Assembly: GCA_021234155.1 (NCBI GenBank)
Contig: JAJEKV010000171.1
Span: forward strand, 922,752 to 986,751
DNA: 64,000 nt
Source of the DNA: Isoetes taiwanensis
Taxonomy: Eukaryota; Streptophyta; Lycopodiopsida; Isoetales; Isoetaceae
Reading direction: 5' to 3'
The notes under the pieces were generated by a model. The model was given only the letters and a program-made list of their open reading frames with translations, had not been told where the DNA came from and searched no databases. Positions 47,590 to 58,499 of this stretch are shown here, in pieces. Made by a program: the position numbers and the translations under genes. The number at the start of each line of letters is the position of its first letter. The stretch's first letter is position 1.

Positions 47590-48006
47590 TTAACCCACCC
47601 TTTGCATTGCTCCATGAATTGTGGGTACCGCTTCTCAAGATCTGATTGTAGTACCCACGAAGCGCCCTCCACCGTAAGTACGTCCATTTCACAAGGTACT
47701 CGAGAAATTGAGATCTTCTCGCCTTCTTATAGGATCGGGTCGAAGAACCTCGTGGACAATCTCAAGCTGATCGTCCGCTAATTCCAAGAACTCTGTGGTC
47801 CAATACTTCCTCCTCGATTAGAGTGTGTGTTTCTTTAGGAGACTTATGTGAAAGACTCTATGGATCTTGAGGTGTCTCGGTAAGTCCAATTTGTAGGCTT
47901 GGTTGTCGACTCTTTGACAATTTTGAATGGACCAGCCCACCTTGGAGCAAGCTTCTTGCAATTGCCGATGCGAGCTTTGCTTGTTTGACTTTTTATCTTC
48001 AACCAA
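47590..48006 (-). pseudogene. Chromovirus integrase C-terminus and chromodomain
   Basis: YKLDLPRHLKIHRVFHISLL at about 47900-47840 is the conserved integrase tail that precedes the chromodomain. Further on, FLEYLVKW at about 47718-47695 and, after a frame change, VEGASWVLQSDLEKRYPQF at about 47675-47620 match a chromodomain ending. Chromodomains of this class steer integration towards marked chromatin. Confidence 0.8.
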
Positions 48007-48194
48007 ACATCGCCCCCTACTTGAACTCCCTTACTCGTTTCGGCGGCCGATCAGCTACGCCTTTTGCCGGGCTTGCTGCTAAGAGGTATCCTCTCACCTC
48101 CTCAACCAATTGTTGCATCTAGGCTAATATCCGGCGATACTTCTACCTTGGACACAGTGGTTGTGCCAAGTGTCCGGTGTCAAGCAATCGATAG

Positions 48195-48678
48195 TCAGAA
48201 TTGATCATAAATCCACATTTGGGATGACTCTTGCTTGGTGCTATTGTATGCAAACTCAACCAAGTAGATGAAGTCATCCCACTTTGATTGCTTGTTCCGC
48301 ATATATTCCGCAACATATCCCAAGTATCCGATTGGCGCCCGGCTCCGCCATCCGCTTGAGGGTGATAAGTCGAACTCATTGACAATTTCGCTTCGATGGT
48401 GTTGAAGAGATCCCCAGAATGCACTCATGAACTTCAATCCCTATCGTAGATTATTTCTCCTCGCATCCCGCGGAGTCTAAAAAATCTCCTTTGTGAATAG
48501 CACAAATACCGTCCAAAGTCGCGTCGGTGCTCCTACAAGGCACAAAGTGGGCCATTTTCGACAATTTGTCGACTACGACCATTAAGGCGCTTTTGCCCCT
48601 TATGGTTCTAGGGAGCCCCGTAATGAAGTCCATGCTTATTATCTCCCACTTGGAGTTTGGTAATCGCCATTCAATCAC
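48195..48678 (-). pseudogene. Chromovirus integrase core
   Basis: The piece begins [19 protein letters not shown], carrying the first catalytic Asp of the DDE triad, and continues [17 protein letters not shown]. After frame shifts come IYDRD-like text, STYHPQADG and EFAYNST, all integrase core landmarks. It is joined directly to RT text (AVIEW) at its N-terminal side. At least three frames are needed to read it. Confidence 0.88.
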
Positions 48679-48711
48679 CGCTTGATCTTTATGGGTCGGT
48701 GGAGATGCCGC

Positions 48712-49098
48712 TCACGATATGACATGCCCCAAGTATTCCACTCTTTCGGTGGCGAAATGACATTTCGACAACTTCGCATAAAGCTGGTGCCTTCTCAGCT
48801 TCTCAAGTACCCTTCTCAAATGCTGCGTGTGCTCCTCTAGGGACTTGCTATACACCAAAATGTCATTGAAGAACACGATAACAAATGTGTCAAGGAATTC
48901 CCGAAAGATGTCGTTCATGAGTCTCATGAACGTTGCTGGGGCATTAGATAGGCCAAATGGCATCATCGTGAATTCATAGTGGCCATATCTTGTTCGGAAC
49001 GCCGTTTTGTGAATATCTTCCTCCTTGATTCTGATTTGATGATATCCAGACCTTAACTCTATTTTGGAGAAGACTCTGGCACCTTGTAACTGATCCAT
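48712..49098 (-). pseudogene. Chromovirus RT palm, with FFND in place of YxDD
   Basis: The 129-codon piece carries [41 protein letters not shown] and then [14 protein letters not shown], finishing [20 protein letters not shown]. The gypsy consensus is ..Y/FxDDILVYS; here the first catalytic Asp is Asn (codon AAT where GAT is expected). A C-to-T change on the plus strand at a CpG would produce it. ELRSGYHQI also replaces the common DLRSGYHQI. The Asn would abolish polymerase activity. Confidence 0.93.
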
Positions 49099-50702
49099 CA
49101 GGTCATCTGCTCTGGGTAAGGCGCATACTTGTTTTTTATTGTGTGTTTGTTTAATTGACGATAGTCAATACACATCCTCAAGTTTCCATCTTTCTTTTTG
49201 ACGAATAAGATGGGGGCTCCGAACGGAGAGACACTAGGCCTTATGAACCCTAGGTCTAATAGCTCTTGCAATTGCTTCTTCAACTCTGATAGTTCGTGAG
49301 CCGTCATTCTGTATAGTGCCTTACTCGTGGGCTTAGTGCCTGGTTCGAGTGCAATTTCACACTCCACTCCTCTATATGGCGGAAGCTCCTTGATTTCATC
49401 GGGGAACAAGTCATGGAACTCCTCTATTAGCTTGGCTACCTGCTTGGGTAGTTTGCTTACTGGCTTGTCTTCTTTATCTTCTGGTGCCTCTTCTTCGGCA
49501 AGTTCTAATTTGAAGATATATGCAACTTGCTCCCTTTTGATGCATCTAAGTAATTTCTTACTTGACATGCATTGCATTATAGGTGTCACTTGCTTACCTG
49601 ATATTTCTATGATTTTCCCGTAAGGCGCCGTGAGCTTCACCTTCCGCTCTCCACAATCTATTTGTGCTTTTGTCGGGTGGAGGTATTCCATACCTATGAT
49701 GAGGTCATACTTTCCTATGTTCATGATCTCTGCGCCCATTTCAATGCTGATACCAGGTAAGTCTATATTGAGATTCACCCTCTTGCCAGCCATGTGCCTT
49801 ATGGCTCCGCTAGCTAACACTACTGGCCTGGGCTTAGACTTCACTGTTTTCAACTTTGGCATTTCGGCCATCCTTGGTGATGTGAAATTGTGGGAACTGC
49901 CACAGTCTATGAGGACTATAAAGGATTTTGCGGCTATCTTACCAATCGTGGATATTACTTGGTATTGGCTCTCTGCGCTTTCGGTATCTATGGCGGCAAA
50001 GATGTGACACTCACCATGGATAAAGTCGTGTCCTTCGTCCTCCTCTTCTTCTGTCGGGGTCTCCCAACCTCCCATCTCCGCAAGTGCTGCATTCATCACG
50101 AACGGGCAGTTGTGTGTTCTATGCCCCGGCTGGAAACACCGGAAGCACAACTGTTTTTCTATACATTCCTGCCACTTTTCTTTCGGAATGGAGTTGAGGA
50201 ACTGCTTGACTGTCTTTGAATAATTTGAGCCTCCCCCTTGTCCTTTATCCTTGAAGCTGACCTGCTTTTTCTCTGACTGTTTCCATTGGTTTCCAGGGTA
50301 TGGTGTCTTGGCAGGTGACGGACTGGTTGCTCTCGGGCTCTGGCCTCCATATGCTTTTCCCTTGTCATACCACTGCTTGGGTTCACTTTTCTGGGGTCCC
50401 GTCCCTTGTAGGCTCACGGCCTTTGCTTCGGCCTCTGATACTGAGCGCGGGTTCAGGGCTCTGACTATCTTCCGTAGGTCCTCATTGAGGCCCTCCACAT
50501 AGCCTTCCACTGCTCTTCTCTCGCTGAGTTTTGGCACATATATCCTCAACCTCATGAACTCTTCCGTATATTTCTGTACGGATTTGTTCCCCTGTTGTAA
50601 TCTGTGGAATGCTTGCATCTGATGGCACTTGTGTTCTCTTGGGACATAGTGCTTTTTGAAGGCCCTTGCGAACTTTGTGAACCTGCACTTGTCTCTGCTC
50701 AT
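49098..50702 (-). pseudogene. Chromovirus gag core, zinc knuckle, protease and RT fingers
   Basis: This 534-codon open frame starts inside the retrotransposon gag domain ([11 protein letters not shown], residues 11-21; [19 protein letters not shown] near 43-61). The CCHC knuckle C-x2-C-x4-H-x4-C lies at residues 186-199 ([14 protein letters not shown]). The aspartic protease motif is [10 protein letters not shown] at about 264-273, with the catalytic Asp present and the DCG variant that occurs in plant gypsy elements. The RT begins with [20 protein letters not shown] and MCIDYRQLN (about 484-518). The frame stops where it leaves register by two bases before the next RT block. The frame's ATG is internal to the gag domain and is not the true start. 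Confidence 0.92.
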
Positions 50703-50955
50703 TCCATGGGCTTTAGCATAGCCCCTCCACCAAATACGGGCTGCCCCTTTCAGTTAGCGGTGGCTACTCTGCCTTGTCTTTATCTTTCATGCCGTAAGCA
50801 TTTCCGTACTCGCTCATCTCGTCTAGCCATGCTTCGGCTTCCATCCCTGATCTGTTTCACCGAAAACTGCTCCCAGCTTTATGGCTTTGCACACGCTACT
50901 CAAGGCCGAAGTCGACCTTCTTCCTCGATAGTCGGATTGGCCTGGCCGCTTGCTG

Positions 50956-51357
50956 CTATTCTTCTTCTTCTTCTCGCGGTTCCTCCTGTTTCATCCTCGG
51001 ACTTCGAGTTTGAGTCCGAGCCGTCTGAAAAGCCGGAGCTAGAAGATCTGCCCGGCTCCTCTTTTTCTTTTTTCCTTTGTCTTTGAACGGGCCTCGAGGG
51101 TTGCACATTCTGGTCCTCGCTTCGTTTCTTCCCCTGCCCGCCAACATGGCGTTTATTTCTTGCAGATCTGACCTCATCTGCGAAATTTTTCCTCCTGGCC
51201 GGTCGCGTAATACTCTTCTAATAGATTCCGAGGCTGGAATTGTCCGAGTGGTGTCTCGGACACCTTGGGCTTGGAATTCAAGGTCGACATTCCCCGGCTG
51301 TTCTAACTGACATATTACATTAGCACCATTTATCATGAGTTCTTTTGTTGGTTGCAT
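50956..51357 (-). pseudogene. Chromovirus gag, N-terminal part
   Basis: A 133-codon frame opens with MQPTKELMINGANVICQLE at 51357. It has a charged, coiled-coil-like middle (ISQMRSDLQEINAMLAGRGR) and a basic then acidic low-complexity tail (KDKGKKKKRSR, EEPREEEEE). N-terminal gag regions of plant gypsy elements often have such composition. It shifts frame near 50956 before the retrotransposon-gag domain resumes upstream of 50702. The start is only 37 bp inside the LTR of another family (copy B), leaving no room for a normal leader and primer-binding site. Confidence 0.7.
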
Positions 51358-51393
51358 TAAGTGTTTGAATGATATGATTGTTAAGACAAAGAT

Positions 51394-51979
51394 TGTTTGG
51401 GGTCTCGGGTTCGTGAACTCCTCGAAGACGTTCCCTGGCGGAGGACCCGTGGATCTAACAGAGAGTCCGGGACTATGTCACGGGATTTGCAAGAAGAGAA
51501 GAAGAAGAAGAAAACAGAACAAATGAGAGGAAAACGATAAGCTTCCTTGATATCAATGATGAACATACATGAGCTCTAAATAGAGAGAAAAAACCGAAAG
51601 GAGACAAGACTCAAAACTCATCTAGCCATCATATGCTAGCTCTACTCATATATATAGTACAATGGCCTTGGGGCCCAATATAGACACTCCGACCGATCTC
51701 TCGGTGCCGACTCCCGGAAGGAGGCCTGATTTGCAGGAATGTTGGCGGTGCTCTTTTAAATGCCTAGAATCACGCCGACGACGACACGGGGGTGGCGGGT
51801 CATCACTTGTCCGAGCGGGCGCTCTTGTTGACGGGACGCAGGCTTTGATCAAGGTGGTCCGCCGCTTGGTCTTCACGAGCCTTTGACGGCTGACCCGTGG
51901 GTCGACCGAGGATCCTTGAGCTTGACCTGGTCCATGTCAGATGCATGAATAGTCATGTACCGTGAGGCACAGACTAACA
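51394..51979 (-). mobile_element. LTR of the unnamed family, copy B (reverse orientation)
   Basis: On the minus strand it runs TGTTAG (51979) to CCAAACA (51394), 586 bp, and matches copy A at 44232-44852 over most of its length. The TATA-like run TACTATATATATGAG lies near 51660-51646. On the minus strand it is preceded by TTTGGTGGGGGAG (51992-51980), a good polypurine tract, so it looks like a 3' LTR whose internal region has been lost except for about 200 bp. It ends only 37 bp before the chromovirus gag ATG. Confidence 0.75.
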
Positions 51980-51992
51980 CTCCCCCACCAAA
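51980..51992 (-). other. Polypurine tract before LTR copy B
   Basis: TTTGGTGGGGGAG on the minus strand directly abuts the TGTTAG start of LTR copy B. It implies that internal retrotransposon sequence once lay at higher coordinates, where only about 200 unassigned bp now precede the LINE. Confidence 0.65.
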
Positions 51993-52199
51993 CGACACAC
52001 TCGAGTGAAGAAAAGGAGGAAGGGTTTCGAGGGCGGAAGCCATCCGTTCGAAAGTGATCCTCACGGGGAGTGAGGACGGGCACCATTATGGTAATCGCCA
52101 ATGAGATCCCGGGCGTGTTTGAAGAGCAGGAGGAGTGTTTTGGCCAAGGGCGTGATCTCGCATCAATTAGGAAAGCGCAGTATCCGTGGGTAACACCGC

Positions 52200-55100
52200 C
52201 GTCGAGAAAAAAGAAATTCTTTTTAAACTCAATACTAATCTCCTTGAGCTTGATGATTTCATGCCTAATCTGCAATAGGTGATTTCTCAAGAGAGAAAGC
52301 CTAATGGCAACACAGGCTGGATGGATTGGTGGGTGAGGGTTTCCAAAAGAATTAAGAATTGGCTCAAGGTTTGGGGAAAGGAAGTCCATAGAAGTAATAC
52401 TGCTCATTTACAGGATTTGAGAACCCGGTTGGACCTAGCCCTGGATCAGCACAAAGATGAAATCAAAATTCAGATAGAAAGAGAAGAAATCAGAATTGCA
52501 AGAGGCTGGAAAATTAAAGCCAAGGTAAAGGAGCTCAAAGAAGACGAGAGAAGCAATTCGAAATATTTCTTCATCAAAGCTAAGGGAAGGATTAAGAGAA
52601 ATCACATCTACAGTATCCTTTGGGAAGGCAATAGTATTGACAATGATTTGCAACTCAAGGATGCAGCCAGAACTCACTTCTCCAGGATTATGGGGACTGA
52701 GGAAAATATTAGAAGAGAAGATATTGAGAATTTTGTGTATATTCAAGAAAAAGTTACTGATCAGATGAATGACGACTTTTCCGTGCCATTTAGTTATGAG
52801 GAAATGTTAAAGGTACTTCAGTGGAATGGAAAATGGTAAAACTCCAGGCCCTGATGGTCTCCCAGCTGAATTCTTCAAAAAATCGTGGGATATTCTAGGT
52901 ATGGATATAGTATCCCTTGCTAATGAATTTCTGATGACTAAAAGATTGGACTGCAGGATCAACACTAGTCTGATTGCCCTCATCCCAAAGATTGATCTCC
53001 CAAATACTTTTTTCTCGACTACGCACCTATATCCTTAACCAATGTAGTCTATAAGTTAATTACAGGTACCATTGCTGCTAGGCTCAAGCCCATCCTTGAA
53101 GAAGTTATCAGCAACACTCAAAGTGCCTACTTGAGGGGCAGGTATATTCTTGATAATGTTGCTGCTGCTTCCTTAGGAATCTCTTGGGCCAAAGACTCCA
53201 ATCAGTCAATTGGCCTCCTCAAATTGGATATTACAAAGGCCTTTGACACTGTAAGTTGGGCTTTCCTTTGCTGGTGTTGCAAAAAGCTTGGTTTCTCTGA
53301 TAATGTTATCTCTGTCTTTCATGCCATTCTTAGCAATTCCAGATCTTCTGTTCTCATTAATGGGGAATGTAGCCCTTTCTTTGACATTAAAAGGGGGGTT
53401 AAGCAAGGTTGCCCTCTTGCACCCTTCCTCTTCCTGATTGTAATGGAAGGTCTGAATAGCCATTTCAAGAGAGCCAAAGATTTACATCTAATCAAAGGGC
53501 TTAGTCTACCCTCTCAGGAAGAAGGAGAAATATTAAATGTTCACTTTGCAGATGACACTTTTCTCTTTCTCCATTTGGAAGCACACTCCATTCAAAGACA
53601 CTCGTATTCTAGAAGATTTTGGTAAGTGCTCTGGGATGCGAGAATCAACCCCGCCAAGACCAAGCTCATCTCAAGGCATCAAGATGAGGGTGAGCAAGCA
53701 GCTACAAACTTGGGTTGTATGTACCTCTCTCCCACTACTAAGACTAAAATTTTAGGCATCCCCTATGCTATTAGAACTAATGCTTGTGAACTTTGGGATG
53801 ACTTGATTGATAAATTTTACAGAAAAGTAGACTCTCTTAATTCTAAATTCCTTTCTAAAAATGGGAGAGCCATTTTGGCAAATTCGGGCCATCTCCTCCT
53901 CTCGTGTTTATCAATCCTCCATTATGGTGGCCCCTAAGAAGGTTCTCACCAAAATGCAAGGTATCATTGGTAGGTTTATTGCAGGAGGGTCAAGCAGGAG
54001 GTGTTGGATTCCTATCTCAATGGAAGAATGTTGCAAGCACAAAAGTTGGGAGGTCCGGGAGTTATTAATATTGAGAAACAAAGCTAATGCTTTAGCTGCC
54101 AAGTACTTTTACAGAGCGTGTAATAACCAAATCAAGCACCATGGAGCATTCTTATCTCCCATTATATCGAGAATGCCACCCTTTCTACTGGAGGAATCTC
54201 AAAATGCAGCTGCCTCACAAGATTTACTTTGACTTTACCATCCCAACTACAAGACCTTTGATTATCAAAAAAGTGGATCGTGGCATGGCAAAAGGTAAAG
54301 GGTATGTATACATGGAAGGAAGGTCTTTCTCAAGATCAACCAATTTTCTCGAGTCCCTCTCATTCGATGACCCTAGTACACCGCCCTGGTCGCTAATTTC
54401 CCAACTCTAGCCAAGCAATGGACCAAGAAGGGAATTATTTATATAAGGGACATTACTGATAATTTTGTTTATCAGGATTCCAGCATTGCAAATTTAGGAG
54501 ATGACTCCATACAGCTTTTTAACAGTATCACCCAAAGGTTGGCAGCAGGGGTTTGGCATGACACAGATATTCTTTGGCACATCAATGAATTCTGTGGATA
54601 CAAAGTAAACTTGGCCTATAGGTATCTCAATAGAGGCCAAGAGAATTCTATTCACAGAAAATGGAACATTGATCCAGACAGAGTTTCTAGGAACCTGAGA
54701 TTCATGTGGAAGAGTCCAATTCATCCAAAGATCAAGGCCTTTATGTGGCAGCTATGGCACAAAGCTTTAGCCACAAACGTAAAAAAAGATGGAGGCTAAA
54801 CATGTCCGATTCTAATATATGTGTTAGGTGTATGCAGGGATCGTGAAGATGAAGAACACTTATTTAAAAATTGTCTATGGGCGTAATGGATTTTGGAGCC
54901 GGGCGATAATCGAGTTGAACATTCCGGATTGGCTAATATGCAAATTGAAGAAATTATTCTCCCCGAGAACCCAAAGTGGAATGGAGGAGATACATTCTTC
55001 TTTGGAGAATGTGGAAAGGAAGAAATACCCCGATCTTTAAGGAAGAAATCATCCGCCCAATGCAATTATTAAAGCCCAAGATGATTGGGTTTTGAAATTC

Positions 55101-55440
55101 GGAATCGGAACTAAGTCCTAATTCCTTTATCTAATGTCAATTTTGCTTTTGTGTGCGTGAAACACTCTGATCATGTTCAAAAGATTGAAGTGGAGAAGGA
55201 TGAATCTTCATGCGAATGCGCAATGGCTAACACAATTTGGGGTGGAAATACCAAACGAGCATGGGGATAATCACAATGCAACTGTGCTCGCTGACCGCTT
55301 ACTTGGATGAAAGAAGATACATTCTGTAATCGCCAAGGATAAAAAGATGATTCAATCCGGGGAAGGCCCATATGTGCAATTGCCCTTATCGCCTGTTCAT
55401 TGTTGCCAACAAGAGCATGGGAAGGAAAGACCATTCCAAA
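52200..55440 (+). pseudogene. 5'-truncated L1-like LINE: reverse transcriptase, zf-RVT and RNase H-like tail
   Basis: The relic starts in the region before the RT (a 186-codon frame 52279-52839, charged and helical). RT motifs follow: KTPGPDGLPAEFFKKSWD at 52829; LIALIPK near 52971; QSAYLRGRYILDN near 53121; LKLDITKAFDTVSW near 53221; SVLINGECSPFFDIKRGVKQ then GCPLAPFLFLIVMEGL near 53407; and the catalytic FADD at 53545-53556. A zinc-binding zf-RVT-like segment (FMWQLWHKALAT, CVRCMQG) lies at about 54740-54840, and an RNase H-like tail may reach 55440. The endonuclease is absent, which fits the usual 5' truncation of LINE copies. At least five frame changes or stops occur. All other motifs around the active site are intact, so the copy may be younger than the LINE at 38.6 kb. 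Confidence 0.9.
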
Positions 55441-56900
55441 AGGGAGCCCAAGAAAAGGAGATACTTTCGGGCGCCAGCATTGATCAACCCTTTCCGATTT
55501 TTCAAATTTTCTAACCGCTTGAAATTGTTTGGAACTACCGTAAACTTATAATTCTGTTCGCCTTTGGTCAGTTTTTAACTTATCGTGGTTTCCGACCTAC
55601 CCTTTCCTAAAAGGTCTTTTTTTTCAAAAAGCATTATAGCTTTTTGGAACCATGTAACGCTATCATATACTTTTAATACATACTTAAGCCTTCAATTAAA
55701 AAATAGAAAGCGAGATCGTACCATGTCTTCAAGGGCAGCATGGGCGCCCTCAAGAAATGTAATGACATTCCATGAGGAGGCAGTCCGGAGGCCAAAGGCA
55801 CCGACAATCGCATTCGGATTGCAAAGAAAAATGGACGCCGCCGATTTAAGGAGCTTAGCAAAATGCATTTGAGAGCAAAGCAAAAACCCGCTTGAAGATG
55901 GATCAAGGATCGTGAGGTGGTGGCATTCTCGTAAGAAGGTGTCAAGACCATGAAGCGCATCCGCGGCGTTGCCAACCAACCACGCCATTAGCAATATAGA
56001 TCCAATTCGGGTGGTATCCGAGTGGCACCTTCTTCCCAATGTGAGCGGCGAACAAAACGTGGATCCCACCCGTAGATCCGCCGAGATCTGAGGTGGAGTC
56101 CATCCGCATGACCATCCATGACCTTGGTCCAAAAAGGGAGGCGCCAATCGAAGTCAGAACCCGGGCGTGGAGGTACGCCTGTGGAAGCATAGGGAGAAGG
56201 AACCATGCCCGTATGGGTTGGCCGAAAGGCGCCTCCTGAATTGATCGACAAGATCCGGATCAAGAGCTTGACACCAACGATCCCAAAGAGAAGCAGAGTT
56301 GAGAGTTGACAGGGAGGGCTATCCCATCCCGCGGGGACCGCCTTGCTATCCAACAGAGCTCGTAATTGATTATAACCGCATGAGGTGCTGCATATAAATT
56401 TGTGCATAGGGAAGATCCCTGATGTCCTAGATACTTCCTTATTCTGCTTGCGGCCCGCTTGCCGGTTGAGAGATAAATGATTGGCAAGCTTCGCATGTAC
56501 TCGATGAAGAGTTTGGGTCCGGCGCAGATCCGCAAGATATGGATTGTTATCCCGAAGCAACCATTGCAAAGTGGGGTCACCCCGAAAAGAGTCGGGCGTG
56601 GCCCATTTCCTCGGTGTTCCTGTGTATCACCCATAGAAATCATGAAATATGTAAGCCATGGGCTGAACAACTCAAGGTGATAAAACTGGATCGGCACGCA
56701 CGTATGAGATCAAAGACCACAAGGGCACAAAGACAACCCTTTGTCTTCAATGGAGAGTTCCGCCAAATCAAGAAAAATGCGAAAAAGCTTTCGGGGAATA
56801 TCCACAGTCCATTTGCCGCATGCCACTTGAAAAGGAAAAGGTGGCGGCGTGCAACCACATAATCGTGATAGCGTGTGAAGGAACCGGAAGTCAAAAGGCA
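55441..56900. other. Unassigned region
   Basis: Minus-strand frames of 151, 193 and 145 codons (55692-56147, 55988-56569, 56260-56697) overlap in different frames and may be fragments of one broken protein. No motif is recognised. It could be the downstream part of the coiled-coil gene next to it, or a separate element. Confidence 0.3.
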
Positions 56901-58496
56901 TTCGTGAAGAATGGCGGTATGGGCGCAAGTTTTGCTTGAGCCTCATCATTTGATCAATAGCTTGCTGCAGCCGTTGTTCAAGATCACGGATCCGGTTGTC
57001 CTTTTCTAGCAAAGCAGCGTGATTGGTCACGGACCCCGAGGAGAAGTGTTGACCGGGAGGAGGATGTCCCCGAGTATTGAGACGAAGCACGCAATCTCCG
57101 GCCATCCAAGATCTTGCAAGCCGCACCCTCCTCGTAAGCTGATCTTGAAGAGAGGTGAGCCGAGATGTCTGGTGGTAGAAAGCCGAGCCGTCAAGGAGGC
57201 AATTTGAGCCGCCTCGCTCGTAAGGTTTTGAACTTGAGTGCTGAAAGTTTCACAAAGTTCGAGTACAAGGCGCTGAGCTTAGCAATATCTGCGCCCTTGG
57301 TACTCAGGAGAGCTGCTTTGGTCTTGTTGTGCTCCAATAAATTCTGAATTTCTGATTGGAGCTGAGCCTGTTGATCTGCAAGTTGGCTGACTTGATCTTG
57401 TGCACTTTTGAGATCTGTATGAGCCTGTAAGAGAGCTTCATGCTTGTCTTGAAGTTTGGCCTCCAAAGTTGCAACTTGGGCGCTGGGCACTTTGAAGGTC
57501 CCGTGTACCGCATCGTGAGGCCTCTAGTGCCTTTTGAACCCCGCTCATAAGAGCGCCTTTGGGATTCTTGTAACTTGGGAGAGCAGCAGCCTTGAGCATC
57601 CCTCGCCGATATCGATACAACAACTGACGAGGGTGTTGTGGTGGTGGAGCCGGCTGTTGCCTAGTTTGTGATGTTTGGGAAAGATGGTGTGAACTGGATG
57701 GTGTAGCGGAGGAGGAGACAGTGACATGGGTGTGCAGACTTTGGACATGACCAGGGGAAGAAGGGCGTGAAGTGCCAAATTCTGCTAGTCAAAAGGGAAG
57801 GGACCGAGTGGGAATTATGAGAATTTTGTGGTGTGGGAGGGAAGTAATGACTGATGAGGGCTTGAAAGTGGCCTCCCACGTAAACCAGAAATGGAAGTGG
57901 CACCCTCGGCGGGTCCACTTCTTGGAGAAGACGATAGAACATCATTTGGGGCCAATCTATGTGGTGGTTGGAGTGTGTAGCGATGATGACCAGGGTTATA
58001 GAAAGGTTTATTGATATGGGTGTTCTTGATAGAATACCCAAGGAACTTTTTACCCGTAAATTTAACAAAGGTTTCGTGGAGGCTTGTCGATATTGGTCGG
58101 GCGATGGACATTGGCATGATAAGCGATGCACCAAAACTCGCGGACATCTAGATCCCGTATGGCGCACCATGATAAACAAGGGGTGTGCAAGGGAATATGA
58201 AATACCTCCCGGAAATCAAATGTTGAGTCAAATAAATGGTGGTGCCATCGACCACGCGATTAGTGTAGCCATGCGGGCCGTTAACGATATTGGCGATGAA
58301 CTGCTTCACCTGGTCGATTTGGAGCCGGAAGTTCCATTTGAGAGAATTCAGAAAGCTTTTTGTCGCTCAGCTTAACTTCTTTATTTGGGCCAACAAGGGC
58401 TTCCGCGGAAAGTGGGTGTCAAGAAGGATACGACGCAAAAAGAGCCGATCCTTGGGAGCAAGAGGCTTGAAGTGTAGAAAATCTTGGGGCAGCCAT
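56900..58496 (-). pseudogene. Probable 'putative plant transposon protein' relic with coiled-coil tail
   Basis: From ATG at 58496 (MAAPRFSTLQA) the minus strand holds, in shifting frames: FLNSLKWNFRLQ then VKQFIANIVN, GYTNRVVDGTTIYLTQHLI at about 58340-58220; DWPQMMFYRLLQEV and PRVPLPFLVYV at about 57950-57870; a His/Pro/Ser-rich linker; and a coiled coil (VATLEAKLQDKHEALLQAHT, DLKSAQDQVSQLADQQAQLQ at 57480-57330; RIRDLEQRLQQAIDQMMRLK near 57000-56940). A domain with 'V.EFYAN...V.GK.V.F', then 'DW..M....L.E', a low-complexity linker and a Gln-rich coiled coil is the layout I associate with a plant-specific family annotated as putative plant transposon protein; its biochemical role is unknown. 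The opposite-strand frame of 138 codons (57959-58375) is a shadow. Assignment rests on memory of the family layout. Confidence 0.4.
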
Positions 58497-58499
58497 GGT

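Larger units (their letters stand above)
47590..51357 (-). pseudogene. Ty3/gypsy chromovirus gag-pol, internally deleted and frameshifted
   Basis: Minus-strand domains appear in order: gag (51357-50956 and 50702 on), CCHC zinc knuckle, aspartic protease, RT, integrase core, integrase C-terminal and chromodomain, then the PPT at 46799. This order and the chromodomain place it in the chromovirus clade. The longest open piece is 534 codons (50702-49098). A frame offset lies at about 49110-49098 where the RT should continue through DDLMDQL. The RT connection region, RNase H and integrase zinc-binding domain are missing: RT text ending YLGHVIS...AVIEW runs straight into the integrase [11 protein letters not shown] at about 48665. 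The RT active site reads FFND instead of YxDD. It cannot replicate by itself. Confidence 0.92.

Noticed and set aside
44232-51979. The inverted LTR copies A and B as ends of one foldback transposon
   Set aside because: Copy B has its own polypurine tract and copy A does not, and the interior is a chromovirus with its own LTR; two separate retrotransposon remnants explain it better.
57959-58375. Plus-strand 138-codon frame opposite the coiled-coil gene
   Set aside because: The minus strand carries the domain-like text and coiled-coil tail in a consistent order; the plus frame has no neighbours and looks like a shadow.
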